Positions 1 through 13,700 are shown, numbered from the stretch's first letter. The stretch: DNA of 64,000 nt from Anthostomella pinea (GCA_963556695.1 CAUWAG010000003.1:4340001-4404000); one strand, 5' to 3'. Translations and numbers: made by a program. The notes: a model not told the origin generated them from the letters alone.

Positions 1-344
1 CACCTATGAAGATTTTAAAGTATTGGAACAAGCATGCAGGACTAAGCAGCTCTGATGTCATGTACTACTTTTGACGCTTATAACAGTGTGCCCATCCCAA
101 TCACGATTATGATACCATTGTCTGCTGGCGACAAGCAATAGCTTGAGATGGTGACGAGTGACAGCGAGCCGTACCTAAGGAAGTGGTGAGATTTTATGGC
201 GTTCTTACTCTATGTGGTGGGGGAGGTAGACACCGCTATGCTTAGTGAAGTTGTTTATCGCCCGGCCCCGGCTTCAGTTGTCTTGCATTGGGCTGGGCCG
301 GGGGTAGCGTTGTTGACTTAAAAGGGGGTTACCTCCATCATTCT
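1..344. other. Intergenic, left edge
   Basis: No coding region with recognisable similarity is seen. The stretch lies downstream of the 3' end of the convergent-facing MRI1 gene and probably includes its 3' UTR and terminator. Confidence 0.5.
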
Positions 345-1651
345 TCACTGCCCGACAACATGCGCCCACCTCTCCGGCATGATGCCCTTGAAGTCAAACT
401 GTCCACGCCCAACTTTGACGACCACGCCTCGTTCTGTGACGACAGCATCGATCAGCTCTGCCGGCGTCACGTCGAACGCCGGATTCCAGACCCCGATCTC
501 CTGATGCGCCGTCGCCACCCTCTCGCTCCGATGTACGTCCACCTTGCCATCCTTCCCGACGACCGCACCGCTGATCTGTGTCAGCTCTTCTGGCTTGCGC
601 TCCTCGATCTGGATGTCCGCCCCCGAAACGGTCTGCAGGTCAATGCTCGTCGTTGGCGCTGCCACGATGAACTTGATGCCGTGGTACTTGGCCAGTACCG
701 CCAGGGCATACGTGCCGACTTTGTTGGCCGTGTCTCCATTGCGCACGACCCGGTCAGCTCCCACGATGACGGCAGCAATATGCTTCTCGGACTTCTTGGT
801 GGCGAACAGGGCGGCGGCCATGGAGTCGGTGATTAAGGTGGACGGGATCTTCTCGTAAACCAGCTCAAACGCTGTGAGACGGCTTCCCTGATTATACGGC
901 CGGGTCTCGGTGCAGAATGCGTGGTACAAGTGGCCCGCGGTATGCAGAGAGCGTATTATGCCCAGTGCCGTGCCGTGGCCGGACGTAGCAAGGGAGCCGG
1001 TGTTGCAGTGCGTCAAGGCGGACACCTTGCCGTCGGCGGATTTGACTGGGGCATTCTCGAGTAGCCACTTGCTGCCGTGTTCCCCTATAAGTAGATTGGT
1101 CTCGGTATCCTTCCGAAATATTTCCTCTGCTGCCGCGATGTAGGCGTCCACGATGGCGGAGCGCGCTGCAGAGCTGTCCTTCCCGGAGACGTCAACGGAG
1201 CGGATGGTGTTCTTCAGATGCGTGATGGCGTTGGTGAGATCTACGGCCGTTGGCCGAGATTCCTTCAGGTAATCCAGACGGGAGTCGATGTATGCAATCG
1301 CCTCGTCGGATGTCGATGCCTCTAGGAACCTGTCAGGGCTCAAATGGGCTTCCTAGAACAGGAATCCAGGGGCTCTTACTGCAACTCCCATTGTGTAATT
1401 CAACGCCGTGGGCCAGGGCTGCTACGATGGCAATCGCCGGTGCGCCTGTGAGACCAAGGTAAGACTTCGTCTTTGTTGCCTCTCCGTAGCTAAGAATACA
1501 GTACCGTACCTCTCACCCTCATCGACTTGATACAGTCGAAAGCCTCCTCGCTCGTTGAAACTTGATCGTAATGGTTTTCATGAGGCAGCCGGAGCTGGTC
1601 AAGCACGTCCAGCTTGCCCCTGGTGTACCGGATCGCTTGGAGGCCAGACAT
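345..1651 (-). CDS. MRI1: Methylthioribose-1-phosphate isomerase
   Basis: Cytosolic enzyme of the methionine salvage pathway that converts methylthioribose-1-phosphate to methylthioribulose-1-phosphate. Three exons fit in phase: 1651-1510, 1445-1380 and 1321-345, giving about 394 aa, the usual fungal length. The start MSGLQAIRYTRGKLDVLDQL is the family N-terminus. MRVRG is split by the first intron and continues as APAIAIVAAL. The catalytic cysteine lies in HCNTGSLAT and the catalytic aspartate in VGADRVVRNGDTANK. The second intron (58 nt) has a CTGAC branch point and removes an in-frame stop. It is divergent to TRS130. Family assignment is secure; the exact end of intron 2 is inferred from phase. 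Confidence 0.93.
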
Positions 1652-2272
1652 GACCGTAGTTTCTGACGAATCTCAGATTACAGACTTCTCAAAGTTCTAG
1701 TTGCGACTCAGGAGTCCCGACGGGCGTATGTCTTGTCTTGTGCAATAGGTATGACGGGTATGAGGCCAGGTGAAAGACGTCACCCCTCAGATAGGAGTCA
1801 AAGTGAAATAGAAACTCAAGCTCGACAATACAGAATGGCCTCAAAAGTGCAAAAGGTCTTATTAGTATAGTAACAAAGTAGGTTTGATGGAGATCTAGAT
1901 GATGGAGATCTAGATGATGGAGAAATTCGAACTCAAACTCTGCCGGGACTCGCCCCGGGCCGGCGCTACCCGGCCCCGCCACCGGGACAGCACAGTGGCA
2001 AGAGTGGTTCCCCCGAGCAGATGGTCGGCAGCTGGCAAGATTGCCCTTACACAGCTTGCCAGCTGCGCGATTGAGCTGGAGGTAGATACACCTATCCGTA
2101 ACAAACACACATCGCGGACATACGGTGGCCAGACAGTACAGCCTGCCACAGATCTTGCCCCAGAAACAGCAACGAACTTAGCCGGACAAGCCTTTTCGGC
2201 GCATTCACGACAATAGCAGGGCATCAGTTGGCTCCGTCATGAAGTCATGAGCCAGTTCTGCAGCTGTTCGCC
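1652..2272. other. Divergent promoter region MRI1/TRS130
   Basis: About 620 bp between divergent housekeeping genes. It contains two tandem copies of a 15-bp unit (gatggagatctagat, 1886-1915) followed by a partial third copy. Short open frames here have no recognisable similarity. Confidence 0.5.
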
Positions 2273-5200
2273 ATGGAACAGCCATTCTCGACTTCCAAAG
2301 TCACAGGTACCGTGCTGCGCTTCCATGCTTGACGTGTGACACATTCTGACTTGCGCAGTCGAGTATTTCGACCCCCATGGAGTCTTCAAGCTCCTAGCTC
2401 CAGGATTAGTACCCCGACTCCCCTTGCGCAATCTTCACTGGCAGTCGCATGCCGGTCCCTTGCGGTCTATCGACACCCTCCATGTCGAATTACTTGCAGC
2501 AGGCGACAAGAGCTCCACAACCTCGCCGCTGTCGTCTCCGCCTGTTCTTCCGCAGCGACCCGAAAACGATGGCTTCCAGACGCAGATTGGGGCGCCAGCG
2601 ACCCCATTGTCTATCGCGGTTGAGCAGACTTCGCACCGCAAGAGCCTGCCTACGCGGCGACATCAGATCCCAGGCCTGAGACGGACCCCCTATCTCAAGG
2701 TGCTACTGGTACGGTGCGACGACAACGATACCTACAAGGGGCATGTCAGGCAGGAGATTCGGGATTGGCTCAAGGAAAACACGCCGCCATCGAGCACCAA
2801 GAAGGTCAACACGGCCGAGAACCACGATGCCTTCGAATGGCTGATTGTCCACGTCGTAATACCCAATACCGTTGCCGCGACGCAGCCTCGGAAGTCAGAT
2901 TCGGGTTCTGGGACCGACAAGACATCAGCTGCGTCGCGCTGGCGCCCAGGATCTAGCACGCTCCTCGAGAAACTGAGGTCTGATTTTAATACCTCGAGTA
3001 AGAGTGGCACGGATCGCATCGCGCAGATCCGTATCGGGGTTAATGACGTCCCATACGACATCCTGCCTCGAGTTGTGCCGGCGGTACCCAGTGGCTACAC
3101 GGAAACGGATCAGGAGACGGAGAACTCGTGGACCGACCTGCTATCTAAGTTCCGGGGCTTGATCTTGTCTAGTTTCGACCTGCGCGTGAGCCAGTACGAG
3201 GAGGACATCAAGGAAAAAGATGCACAGAGGGCTTTGCCTGGGTGGAACTTCTGCACATTCTTCATCCTGAAGGAGGGACTTGCCCGGGGTTTCGAGAGCG
3301 TTGGCCTAGTTGAGGACGCGCTGGTGGGCTACGATGAGCTCAGCGTCGGACTTGACATGATTCAGGACCAGCCTCTGGGTGAATCGGGCTCGGCCGCCAA
3401 TGCGCTTTTGGGGTATACTGAAGAGTTGAAACAAATTGCGCTCCAGGCCAAAGCAGCCGTTGCCGTGACAGAGACCGAAGAAGATGAACTCGTCGATTTG
3501 CAGTCGTCCCAGGCAGCGAGCGCTCAGTCCAAGGATGCTTACGATGATATCCCGATTAGTTCCAACAAGAAGCCCTATCGCGACATGATTGTCGCCAATA
3601 ACGTTTCGGTCTTTGATTTCCGATGCTACATCTTTGCAAGGCAGATAGCCCTCCTCCTTCGACTTGGCAATGCCTGGTCTACCAGGGAAGAGCTATTGGC
3701 CAAACTGCGTGAGCAGCAAGAGTCTGTGTTGCATGGCGTTGCCCCTAGAGCGCCCCCGCCGAAGCACAAAGAAAACGTACTGGAAGAGCTGCCGATGCTT
3801 GCTGAGATATGTCGAAGGACGCTGGAGTTCATCCCGTCAGTTTCTCAAGTTATGAGAAGGGACGTTCTTTCGGCACTTTCAGAGATGTCCAATACTGGTG
3901 AAAGCGACGCTGCCACCATACAAGACGACCCTCTTGTTCGTGAGGTTGTTGACAACTTGGTAGCTTCGTTTGCATTTTCTATTGCGCAGCAGATTCTAGC
4001 CCAAACTTCCACCAAAGCCTTACCAATTCCTCCTTCTACCTTGGCATCGCCAGACGGTCATGAGCCGAAAGCGGCGATACCTGAGCCAAAGACCATGATG
4101 CACCCAGCTAGAACCTCATCATTAAGTGTGCGTCGAGGCGGAGCCGGCGGAACCCGCCCACCACCTAGTCCCAATGCCTTCCCGGGTCGACGGATGAGTT
4201 TGCCTGACCACGAAGGCACACAGTCGACATACTTGAAGGTTGGCTTGGAGGAGCTCGCTGCTAGAAGAGCGGAACTCTATGCGCTGTCCAGGAATATTCT
4301 CGAGGAACGTGGCAAGAAGCGCGGATGGAACGACGGATGGGCCAACGTCCCAGTCATTGGGGAGTCCACTATGGTCGACATGGTGGAAATAGATCTCGGA
4401 GAGGAAGAAGGCAGCCCAGGTGGGGAGGACGCAGCGCCGGGTAGACACGAACCAGTCGTGTTCTTATCCGGCATTGACAGCAGATTGCTGAAGACCGCGC
4501 TGGATAACAGCGGAGATTTCTATCGCCTATATGAGATCCTCACCGACAAAGCCCTCCGGCACTACACAGTTGCGAACCACACGCACTCCATCCAAGCCAG
4601 TATGGCTGACCTTGCGGTCTTAAAATACCATTTGGGTGATTATGGTTCTGCCGCGTCCTACTTCTGGAGGACCACTCCATTCTTTGGGGAGAGCGGATGG
4701 AGCCTCCTTGAATTGTCGATGCTTGTGATGTACTCAAAATGTCTGAAGCAGCTTGAGCGTAAGGATGAATATGTCAAGGTCTTGTTGAAGCTGTTGTCCA
4801 AAGCCGCTGCCGCTGAGCGGGATCGCCAGCTTGCGAAGTCGTCGTTCAGAATCGGCAAGAAGCAGCAGGCGGACTATCCCGAGGGTGAAGCAATCAAAGG
4901 GTTTTTGCACGACTTACTCGTGGAGGCAAAGGCGCTCCCCAACGCGGTGCGAATGCCCCTTTCAAACTTCTTCTCCAGCGTTGAAGTCGACGGCCCTCCA
5001 GAGTACCATCTAGGACGGGACAGCGTGTCGATCAACTTGAAAGTCAGCAGCTTGCTTGTGGACGATCTGAAGCTCGAAAGCGCAAAATTACGGATCGTGA
5101 ATACGACTGCCAGACTGCAGAGGGAGATTTGGCTTGAGCAAGAGGGTCCCATCACGATTAGAACGGGGAGCAGCAAACTCAAGCTCATCAGCAATGTAGG

Positions 5201-7028
5201 ATCCTCATAACATCTTTGGGGGTTTCAGGCTAACCAATGACAATAGGCTGCAATACCAGGCTCGTATGAGATCGATAAGATCGACTTGATAGCCAGCAAC
5301 TTGTGCTTCCACTATGAACGTGAGACTGGCTACCCCCTAGATAGGGCCAGCAGCATTCTGAAGTCCCCATATGTCTCTGTCTATCATCAGGCCGATGCGC
5401 TTGATGCCAAGCTCCATGCGTCAAAGCACATCCAACTCGACCAAAGCAACACAGTGGACATTGAGTTAGACACGGGGTGGAACGAGGTGATCAGCGCTGA
5501 AGTACGAGTCAAGGCTGCTGCCGGAGGCTTGAGATTGCTCACAAGTGAGGCCCAATGCCTTCATTCCTCCATCAAGTTTTGCCGCCCGCCAGAAGGTGGT
5601 CTCTTCTGTTTCGATTCGATACCCCCGAGGACGACTATAAGAGCTCGCTTTCCGTACACGGTCGAGCAGGAAACACCCAACGTAGCCGTGCGTATCGAAG
5701 TGTCCTACGTGACCGAGCATGGCACCTTCGTCTTCTCCAAGACACCGACCATCCACACCGGTCTGGCGCTAGGCGTCAATGTCCAGGATGTCTTCAAGCA
5801 CAGCGCGCTATTTTCCCGCTTTACGGTATCTACTGCAAGTCCCAGCCCCTTGCGGTTGTTCAAAAGTGAACTCGTAGCGTCTGATATCTTCGAGTCCGAC
5901 TATGGCGTCCCACCTGCTCAGTCAGTGGTGATATTCCCCCGACAGCCCGCCAGCCTGTTATACAAGACAATACGAAAAGCCGATGCCAGGGCCCACCCTA
6001 AAGCATCCAAAATGATGTATCTCAAGCTACAATACAGCATCCTCCATGATGACATCGAATCGTTGGTCGAGGATTCCCTGGTCAAGGCTTTACATGATAC
6101 CCCATTGCGCCGCTACTCCCGACTGCTTACATCAACTGTTTTGCCCCGTGTGCGAAGCGACTTGACAGGACTCGAGCTTGAACGTGCCTCCCTTCTGGGC
6201 TCGGTTTCTACGGCGTTCCTAACTACCGTCAATTGGGCGAGGTCTTTTGCCGGCGTAGGTCAGAGCTCAGACGGTGTCAATATTTCTGATATACTCGGGG
6301 CTTTCCTTCAGAAATGGCTTGCTGAAACCCCTGCACTAGTGCTGCCGACGTCGCAGCCAGCTGAACCGACCTCCATCCTGATCCCGGTGGACATTCCTCC
6401 AGTCACCATAGTACACACAGCCGACATCCGCCTCCAACCACCGCCCTCCCCCGTCTCATTTCTAGACGCCGCCACCCCGACCGTCTGCACCCATCAGCTG
6501 CTCCCAGCCACGCTGCACCTGAAGTGGACGCGCATATGGGATACGGCCACGCCACCGTCAGACCAGAAGGATCTCGAGTTCAGCTACGAGTTATCAGCAC
6601 CGCAGGACACGTGGCTACTGGGTGGCCGGCGCAAGGGCCACTTCGTCATACCCGCGCCATCAGGGGCCGTTGGTAACGGCAACGGCCACAGCAGCACCGC
6701 CGAGACGGAGGCCGAGATCCCCATCCTGCTCATCCCGCTGCGCGAGGGCTTGCTGCCATACCCGGGTGTCGATATACGGGAGGTGCGCACGGATGTCGGG
6801 CCCGCCAGTGGTGGTCAGACGCCGATTGAGGGCCCGGCGGCAGCACCGATAGGAGCAGGTGGCGTCATGGCACAATTTGAGACGGACTACAGGAACATGG
6901 CCGAGACGGTCAGGGTCATCGCGGATAGGGCGCGTGTGACGCTCAGTCTAGACGCCAGTGGTCCCGGTGGCGGGCCGTTGGTATTAGATGTCGAGAGGCG
7001 GGCCTTGGAAGGGCGTGTGGTCGCATGA
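2273..7028 (+). CDS. TRS130: TRAPP II complex subunit Trs130/TRAPPC10
   Basis: Large subunit of the TRAPP II tethering/GEF complex acting on Golgi Rab GTPases (Ypt31/32-type). Three exons, 2273-2306, 2359-5195 and 5247-7028, join in phase to 1550 aa. The 34-nt first exon plus exon 2 gives SKVTVEYFDPHGVFKLL, the conserved Trs130 start, then LPLRNLHWQSHAGPLRS. The middle contains the helical region (ALRHYTVANHTHSIQASMAD). The C-terminal part is the beta-sandwich-rich TRAPPC10 region. The second intron (51 nt) removes a stop and restores ISN-AAIPGSYEIDK. No membrane segment, as expected for a peripheral tether. It is convergent with CDC43 across 164 bp. Confidence 0.93.
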
Positions 7029-7192
7029 TAGGAAGGGCACAGGTCCTCGGGATTCATAGTAGATACCCGAGACATGAGACACAACTGTGGCAAATACGAG
7101 ATGTGGAGTTTGATGAAAAGGGTATCTATCATGTATGCAGCAGCCTCCCCTTGCTGGCGCTCCAACACAGGCACCCGCACTGATGAATATTG

Positions 7193-8585
7193 TTAGTCAT
7201 CCTGGCTCGTAGCTATCAATGCCTCCCTCGCCTTCAGAATCTTGCCGGCCACGTCCGCCCCTGCACAAAGCCGGGGATCGAACTTCCCCAGTCCTGGCTC
7301 CACTGCATCACCTGCCATGGTCCCCAGCGCCGCAAGCCCCATGTAGGCATGATACACATCGGGCGGGCCGCCCGGGTGCTTCGCAAAGCCACCGATGAGG
7401 TGCTGGGTCTTTTCTATTAGGAAGCGTCGCACGGGCTCGAGGTCGATCAAGCCTCCCTGGCCGAGCAGCGTCAGGGCGGCGGCGTTCCACCACACGTAGC
7501 ACGTGTCGACCAATTTGTTTGGGCGGCCGTTGAAGCCGGATACCCGTGGTGCTGGCGGGTCGGGAGAAGAGAGCGAGGCAAGGTCGGGAAGAGGGTGGTT
7601 AGGGCTGTCGTCATCATCTTCGTCTTCGTCAGAGCCCGAGTCGAGGTAGGCGACTTGGCGGTGCACGAGGAAGTGGACGAGGGCAGGTATCGAGGGAATG
7701 CCGGTGCGGACGTAGTGGTCGGGCGGCGCGAACGGGTCGGGATTCGCGCGGTCGAGGAGCGCGAGCGAGGCCACGGCGCAGTATGCGTAGCCGCCTGATA
7801 TCAAGTCGGTATGTTAGCCACCCGTTGCGCGACGAACGGATCGCATCAAACCGTCAAAGTCAAGGGGGCGGGCTTGGACAGGGCCGGTGCATACTCTGAC
7901 TCTCGTGCGTGGAACTCTCGGCTATGCCCCCGTCGAACGCCTGGGCTCGCCGTATGTGTCCCACGAGGGCGTCGACGTCGAAATCGTGGGCGCCGCCGCC
8001 CTCTGCGCCCCCGAGCGCCCAGCGTATCGTAGCTGCGAGATAGCAATACCGCATGTCCCTACCTCCAGCGACAGAACCATCACCTGTGACGATCTCGCCG
8101 AAACTGCCGTCTTTCCTCTGGAGCTTCTTCAGCCACCTGAGGGTCCTGGCCCGGTCGATACCGTCATAAGCGGTGGCGCCGTCACCCTCGGCCAGGATGC
8201 CCAGGGCCAGCACGGCAAAGTATGTGGCTGCTATGTTCGCATTGGCCGGGTCGCGGGCGACCTCGACCTCCTTTTCCCAGTCGAAGGCCGTGGTATAGCG
8301 GCGGGGCAGGACGTGGTGCGGCGAGCCACAGAAGCCGCCGTGCGGGTGCTGCAGGTTGAGGATCCATGCGCGGAGGCTCGTGCGGTCGGCCGAGGTGATG
8401 ATCGGGGCGTCGGGCGTGGAGGCGGACAGCAGGTCGAGGGCGGAGATGATGAAGGTGCCCAGGGTGAGGCGGATGCTGTCGTTGCTGGTGTAGTGGTGGG
8501 GGAGCACCGAGCGGAAGCAGCGCTGCCAGTAGCGGATGTGTCGAGCTGTGTCGAGCGGCGGCTCGAGGGTATCAGCGGCAGCCAT
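7193..8585 (-). CDS. CDC43: Geranylgeranyltransferase type I beta subunit
   Basis: Catalytic beta subunit of the cytosolic protein prenyltransferase that attaches geranylgeranyl to CaaX proteins such as Rho GTPases. Two exons (8585-7895, 7794-7193) join in phase 1 to 430 aa. Prenyltransferase repeats are seen (LQHPHGGFCGSPH, LQRKDGSFGE, AFDGGIAE, GYAYCAVASLALL). The zinc ligands appear as the D and C of KLVDTCY (about residues 327/329) and the H of DVYHAY (about 379). An acidic loop (SGSDEDEDDDD) is inserted before the zinc site. The start MAAADTLEPPLDTARH is chosen because the family begins just before the RHIRYWQRC helix; the frame stays open upstream, so a longer form is possible. Confidence 0.92.
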
Positions 8586-9186
8586 TTGCCAGCAGCAGTC
8601 AGGAGGTAGTAGCCCTTGCTTCCCAGACCTTGGGATGTGGGTGCGTAGTATACATAGGTCTGCTTCCAGTCGTTGAGCTCCCGTCCTCCAAGGGCTGTCC
8701 CCCCAGGCCTCGGCCCCTCTATCGCAGCACACTGCATGCATTTGATAAGCACGGTAGCTTCTGAGCCACACCGACACGTGAGCACCGAGATCCGGGGTTG
8801 GTGTGGCTTGAGGGTGGAGATGCGGGGTGGAGGGGTTTCACTGTTTCAGGGTGCATGTGCTGCCCACCTGCACCTTGGACCCTTTTATACCTGACATAGA
8901 CATGTACATACAGACATGTAGGTGCGCCCAATAGGTACCTTACCTACCTCCAAGACAGACTCAACATGCGCCCGATGGCTGGACCATTACGTTGCAACGC
9001 GTTTGTGCTCTTCCAAGCCCGTGTCGACATTCGGCTGTAGCTGGCATCTCCTAAGCCCGGCTTCTCTTCTTTTACCTTCAACCCTGGATGAACCCCTACT
9101 TACACCTACCTGGAGTCGACCAGAGCCACCGTCGGCTGTAGGCTGTACTACCGCAGACCACCAGACCACCAGACCACGAGACCACG
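8586..9186. other. Divergent promoter region CDC43/ILM1
   Basis: About 600 bp between divergent genes. The minus-strand frame stays open for roughly 190 bases above the chosen CDC43 start, but that part does not resemble the family. No other gene is seen. Confidence 0.5.
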
Positions 9187-9820
9187 ATGGCCCTCATATC
9201 CGCCATGACCATTCTGACCTCTCTGTGTCTCTTTCACGTCACGCTGGCCTTCTTCTTCTTCACAAACCCCGACGCCATAGCCTCGCAGGCCCTGGTGTGG
9301 TTCTTGGGCGAGGCCACGGGCATGGTACGTACAGGAAACCCGCCAATGTCGGTCTGTGTGTTGTCCATGCTGACGAGCCTGCGAACACCAACAGCCGCAA
9401 ACACAGTACTTCGCGACCCCGTCCCCCGCGTCCTCCTTCCTCGCCGTCGTCCTGCTCGTCGTCGGCCTCTCCGACCTCATCACGTTGTCGATGCCCGAGG
9501 AGATCTGGCTGGTCCACTACTGGGGGAGCCAAGCGCCCGCCCGCGTCACCGTCTTCGGGCTCCTTGCCGTCTTCAGCTGGGTGTCGACGCCCGCATCTAC
9601 GGCGCGCGCGTCCATGTCGCGGCCCCACGTGCCGTTCCTGGGTAGCCTGTACGGCACGGCGAGCGGCGGCGACGGCCTGCGCAATCGCGTCTTCTTCGCC
9701 TTTGCATTCCTCGAGGCGCTGAGCTGGCTCTGGGTCTGGGTCACGCTGAAGGAGGAGACGCGCGCATTCGCCACCAGGAAGAGACGGCGTGCCAGCAGCA
9801 GTGGCAGGGAGAGGCTTTGA
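9187..9820 (+). CDS. ILM1: Ilm1-family membrane protein
   Basis: Member of the 'increased loss of mitochondrial DNA 1' family, small multi-spanning ER membrane proteins of uncertain biochemical role. Two exons, 9187-9324 and 9395-9820, join in phase 0 to 187 aa, matching the family length. It begins MALISAMTILTSLCLFHVTL, followed by four hydrophobic segments: residues about 5-27, SFLAVVLLVVGLSDLI, TVFGLLAVFSWV and FFAFAFLEALSWLWVWV. The conserved QALVWFLGEATGMPQ and MPEEIWLVHYWGSQAP are present. The C-terminus is basic and Ser/Arg-rich (KRRRASSSGRERL). It is convergent with MDM20. Confidence 0.88.
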
Positions 9821-10790
9821 AATACATAGTCGAGTCCGGGTTGATCAGAGTCATGGGATGGGGTGACAATACTCCCAGTGGAAACACGGGTACAAGACGA
9901 ACAGAACGGATAGGCAGGGTCTTTCGCGCCTTGTCACGGAGCCTTTTTCTCACTTGGCATTACGACGGAATTTGCGGTCTATAGGTTAGCGCGTACGGAC
10001 GCGCAAAGGCATGGCATGGGAACGGGAATGAGCAATGAGCTTGGGTTACGATTCATGGCGTGCGAGCGGGTTAGCCTGCATATGTTGAGACAAGATACCC
10101 CATTTCTTTTTCGCGCCCTGGTTCACTGCTGGGAGATGTGGCTAAATATGTGAATCTGGCTTCGACTTTCAAGGAGAGGTTTCTTCGCCTTCAAAGATGC
10201 GTTTGTGACTGCCCATCTCCAGATGCCGAACGTTGTGCATGTCGGGCACCTCCTATGCAGGAGTTTCATCAATTGTGGTGACGTAGAACGTGGGTTTTGC
10301 TTGGTGAAAGTATATGAGTCCTTGCCAACAAGAGAACTTGACCCTGATGAGTTGGCCAAGTATCTGGTATATAGTTAGGCCCTGCCTAGCTGCCGTACCC
10401 AAGGATGATACCATGGTCAGCATGAATGGAAGAGGCATATTGATTCGCAGACATTACTCCCGTCATAATTATACGATTAGATCAAGAGAGGTCAAATGAT
10501 TCCTCTATTGATTATGTGCACTTGTCTACCGCACATATCTCAAGACGTGCCATTCTGGATGTTGGGATGATATCAAACGTGGTTCACGAGAAACCCCGGT
10601 TGGCGATGTATCCCACAAGCCTCGAATGCCCCATCCTCAAGCAACGTAGCTTCGCAGGCCGTAGCACAGGATATCAGGTAGGTCTGGTGTCTTTCCAGCT
10701 GGATGAAAGGTGCTCCGTCCACCATGCCCAAGTGTCGGCTTAGCAAGCATTCGAGATGGAGCAGATGGGAAGCTAGAGATCGAGGATGGA
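9821..10790. other. Convergent intergenic region
   Basis: 970 bp between the 3' ends of ILM1 and MDM20. No protein-like or RNA-like feature is recognised; it presumably holds both 3' UTRs. Confidence 0.5.
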
Positions 10791-13700
10791 TCACTCCCAT
10801 TTGACTTTCTTCCACCCCTCGAACAGCTCCTGCCAAGATGTAGCGACACTATCCGCCCAAAACTCACGGTCTGTTCGAGGGATGGTGTTCGAAAGCTGGT
10901 CGGCAAAGTCCCTCCGGAAAGCCTTATCCTCGGGATCAGCCGGGGCAGTTCTGTCGCCGAACGTCCATTCGTTCAGCCGGTCGACCCATCCGCCGGTCCT
11001 GGCCTTGGAGTTGAGCTGCTTGATGAGATCCTTCACCTTCAGCTCAGCGTCGCTTGCCGCAGTGGTCATCTTCTTCAATTCCGGTCCCAGCCACGCAGCC
11101 TCGCTTGCTCCTCTAGTCTTGTCGGTAGCTTTGATCCTATCCACGGCGGCCGTTACATAGCGAACGGTGTGCTTGATAGCCTGGGTCGATTCGCGAACCA
11201 TACCCATGGCATGAACAGGAGCTGCACCATAGACAGTCTGGATTTTGGCTTGGGCATCGTTGGGGACACTGACGAGGTCATTTGTTTGCGTCTCGAACGT
11301 ATCGAGCAAGCCCACAATGATAGAACGGACCGTCTCTTGTACTTGACCCGTTGAGCGAGTCGTGATAGCATTGTCGAGGATGGTTCGCACAAGCACCGCA
11401 AGTTTCAGTACCACGCTATAGTACCAGCGCTCTGCACCTGTTAGGTGGTCCTTGGAAGCGGCCGGCAGAACAACACCGATCCCCTGCTCTATTTGCTTGC
11501 AAGTCGTGACGGCATAGTCCCAGTTGAACTGAAGAGCCAGACCCTTTTTGGGTGGCTTGTAATCTCTCGGCTGTGCACAAGACACAAAGTCGAGAAAGCG
11601 TTCTGCAAGTATCGAAAGGTGCGAGCGTTCATGCTATATCAAATTTTAGTTTCCAGAGACAACCGGGCCTTGTCAGGAGAGGCTAACCGATGGAGGTGGT
11701 CCATAGCTGAGCAGCTCTTTGGTAGGCTTGGAGTTGGGTCCCCCAAAGTCGGGCAGATAGCTGTAGTCGGTACTGTCGATAAGCTGGTGCTCAAGAGCGT
11801 GGTTTCCTACCCATATAAGTTCAGAAATCATGCTCAGATACGGAGTGAGCATCTGTTCACTTACGGATGAGAGGCTCGTCATCGATGACAGCACCACCTT
11901 TATCACTGCCCAAACGTAGGCCTCGCCGTCCTTCCACCACGGCCATCACTAAAGCACAGCTACGAGAAAGATCTTCCCCAGACTTAGTGATTTTGGCCAC
12001 GCTCCAGTAGTTGTCGTACTGGAGAGATTGCCGTATCGAGTTTGGAAAGTCTTTTCTGATCGCTTTCGAGAAAACCCGGAGTATCTTGTCCGTTGGAGTG
12101 ATGCTATTGACGAAATCCCGGGGAGAAATCGTCGACAGGCGATCGAAGAACAATGAGCCCAGAGAGTTGACGATGGCATTCTTGACGCCGAAGCTGTCCC
12201 ATAGAATTTTGGCCCTTGATACGCAACCCATCAAGAGGTACAGCTTGACAAGCAACATACGAAGAGGGTCGTTCCTTGGGATCATGCGCACATATAATTC
12301 CACCCAGGTAACTGCCTGCAAGAAGTATTGGGTGTCGGTCTCATAGAATGGCGAGCTTGCTCCTTGGTCCCAGCATCCGCGGCCAACTCCTGCGAGGTTC
12401 AGGAGGCATACAGACCCGATCATCGTCATATCCGAGAGCGGATCATCTTGTGTGTCCTGCAGTTCCCTGAGGAGATCTGCATCCTTTATACCGGAACTGA
12501 AGTTGTCAAGCGCACCCTTAGCAATTGACTTAAGACAGCCCGTACAGTTGGTATCTTGGCAAATCTCGGAGCAATAATCGCATTTCTCGCCGCTTGAAGC
12601 TGATGTGGCCTGCAGAAAACGGAGCTTGAGCCTCATTGAGAGTATCATCAAGCCCTTGAAGTTATCGGCGTTCTATACGAAGTCAGCTCGTCTAGTCAAT
12701 TCGGGACCAATGGAAAATCACTCGCCTTATCACCACTAGTGCCTAGCGACTTGAGAAATATAGCCGCTTCGTCTTTGCTGAGGCTCGAGAAAAACGGCTT
12801 GATATCATCAAAGCAAGACCGGTCCTTGTAGTACGTGTCGATGTACTTCTCGAGGCGCTCGACCCGGGTTGTCTGCTCCGATCCATCGGCAAGTTCCTCA
12901 TCGGTCTCGGAAGCCCGAGCAAACAAGATCTCTAGTGTTAGAAGATGGAAATTCTTCCGAAAGACAGACTTCACTTTGCCCTCCGCCTGCTGTTTGGCTT
13001 CCAGCATTGTTTGAGCCAGCTGGCGAGTTTCTTCAAGCTTCCTTAGTCACATCAGTAAATTGGCCACGCGCAGAACACACGTCAGGCTCGACTCACTGGT
13101 TGGTATCAGACTGGTGCTTGGCTGCGACGACCATAGCTTTCCAGAGGAAGTAGTCACAGCACACCTCCTCATACCGTCGGTCTTTAGTACTCAGAGAAGC
13201 TCGAGACTTCTGGATGACTTCTGCTCTTTTCCGTTCCTTCTCCTTTTCGGTTGTTGATTCATCTTCGCCGTCCTTTCGGTTCTGGTGAATAGCCCGTACG
13301 GCTTCTGCATAGGCCTTCCCTTCCTCTTGATATATAGCTACAGATCGTCCGGCGACTGTCTGTCCAATTTCGAACAGTTCAGCCCATGCACCAGACTTAT
13401 GTAGATAATGCATAGTCTGGTGATAAGATCGGTCAAAGCCATGTTCAAGGAAGGCAAGTGGACCAGACTTGGAGGATGTGAAGAGCTTCAGGTTGTCCTC
13501 TGGCTTAGCACATAGGATGCGTAGCTCACACCACATGAGATGTTCCGTCTCGTTCGTGACGGCTCTAGGGTGCAAATCCTGACCATCCACATTCTGGTAA
13601 GCATGGTCAGTAGACCATACCGCGGATGAGATGTATTCAAAGTACCACCTTCGCATGAAGATCGAACGCCCTATCGGCTTGAGCCTTTGCCAGGCTCAGG

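Noticed and set aside
10710..11354. Long plus-strand frame over the MDM20 3' end
   Set aside because: Antisense shadow of a conserved coding exon.
12696..12725. GT donor (GCGA|GTGATT) for the sixth MDM20 intron
   Set aside because: It leaves phase 1, which no acceptor before AACGCCGATAAC can match; the GC donor fits.
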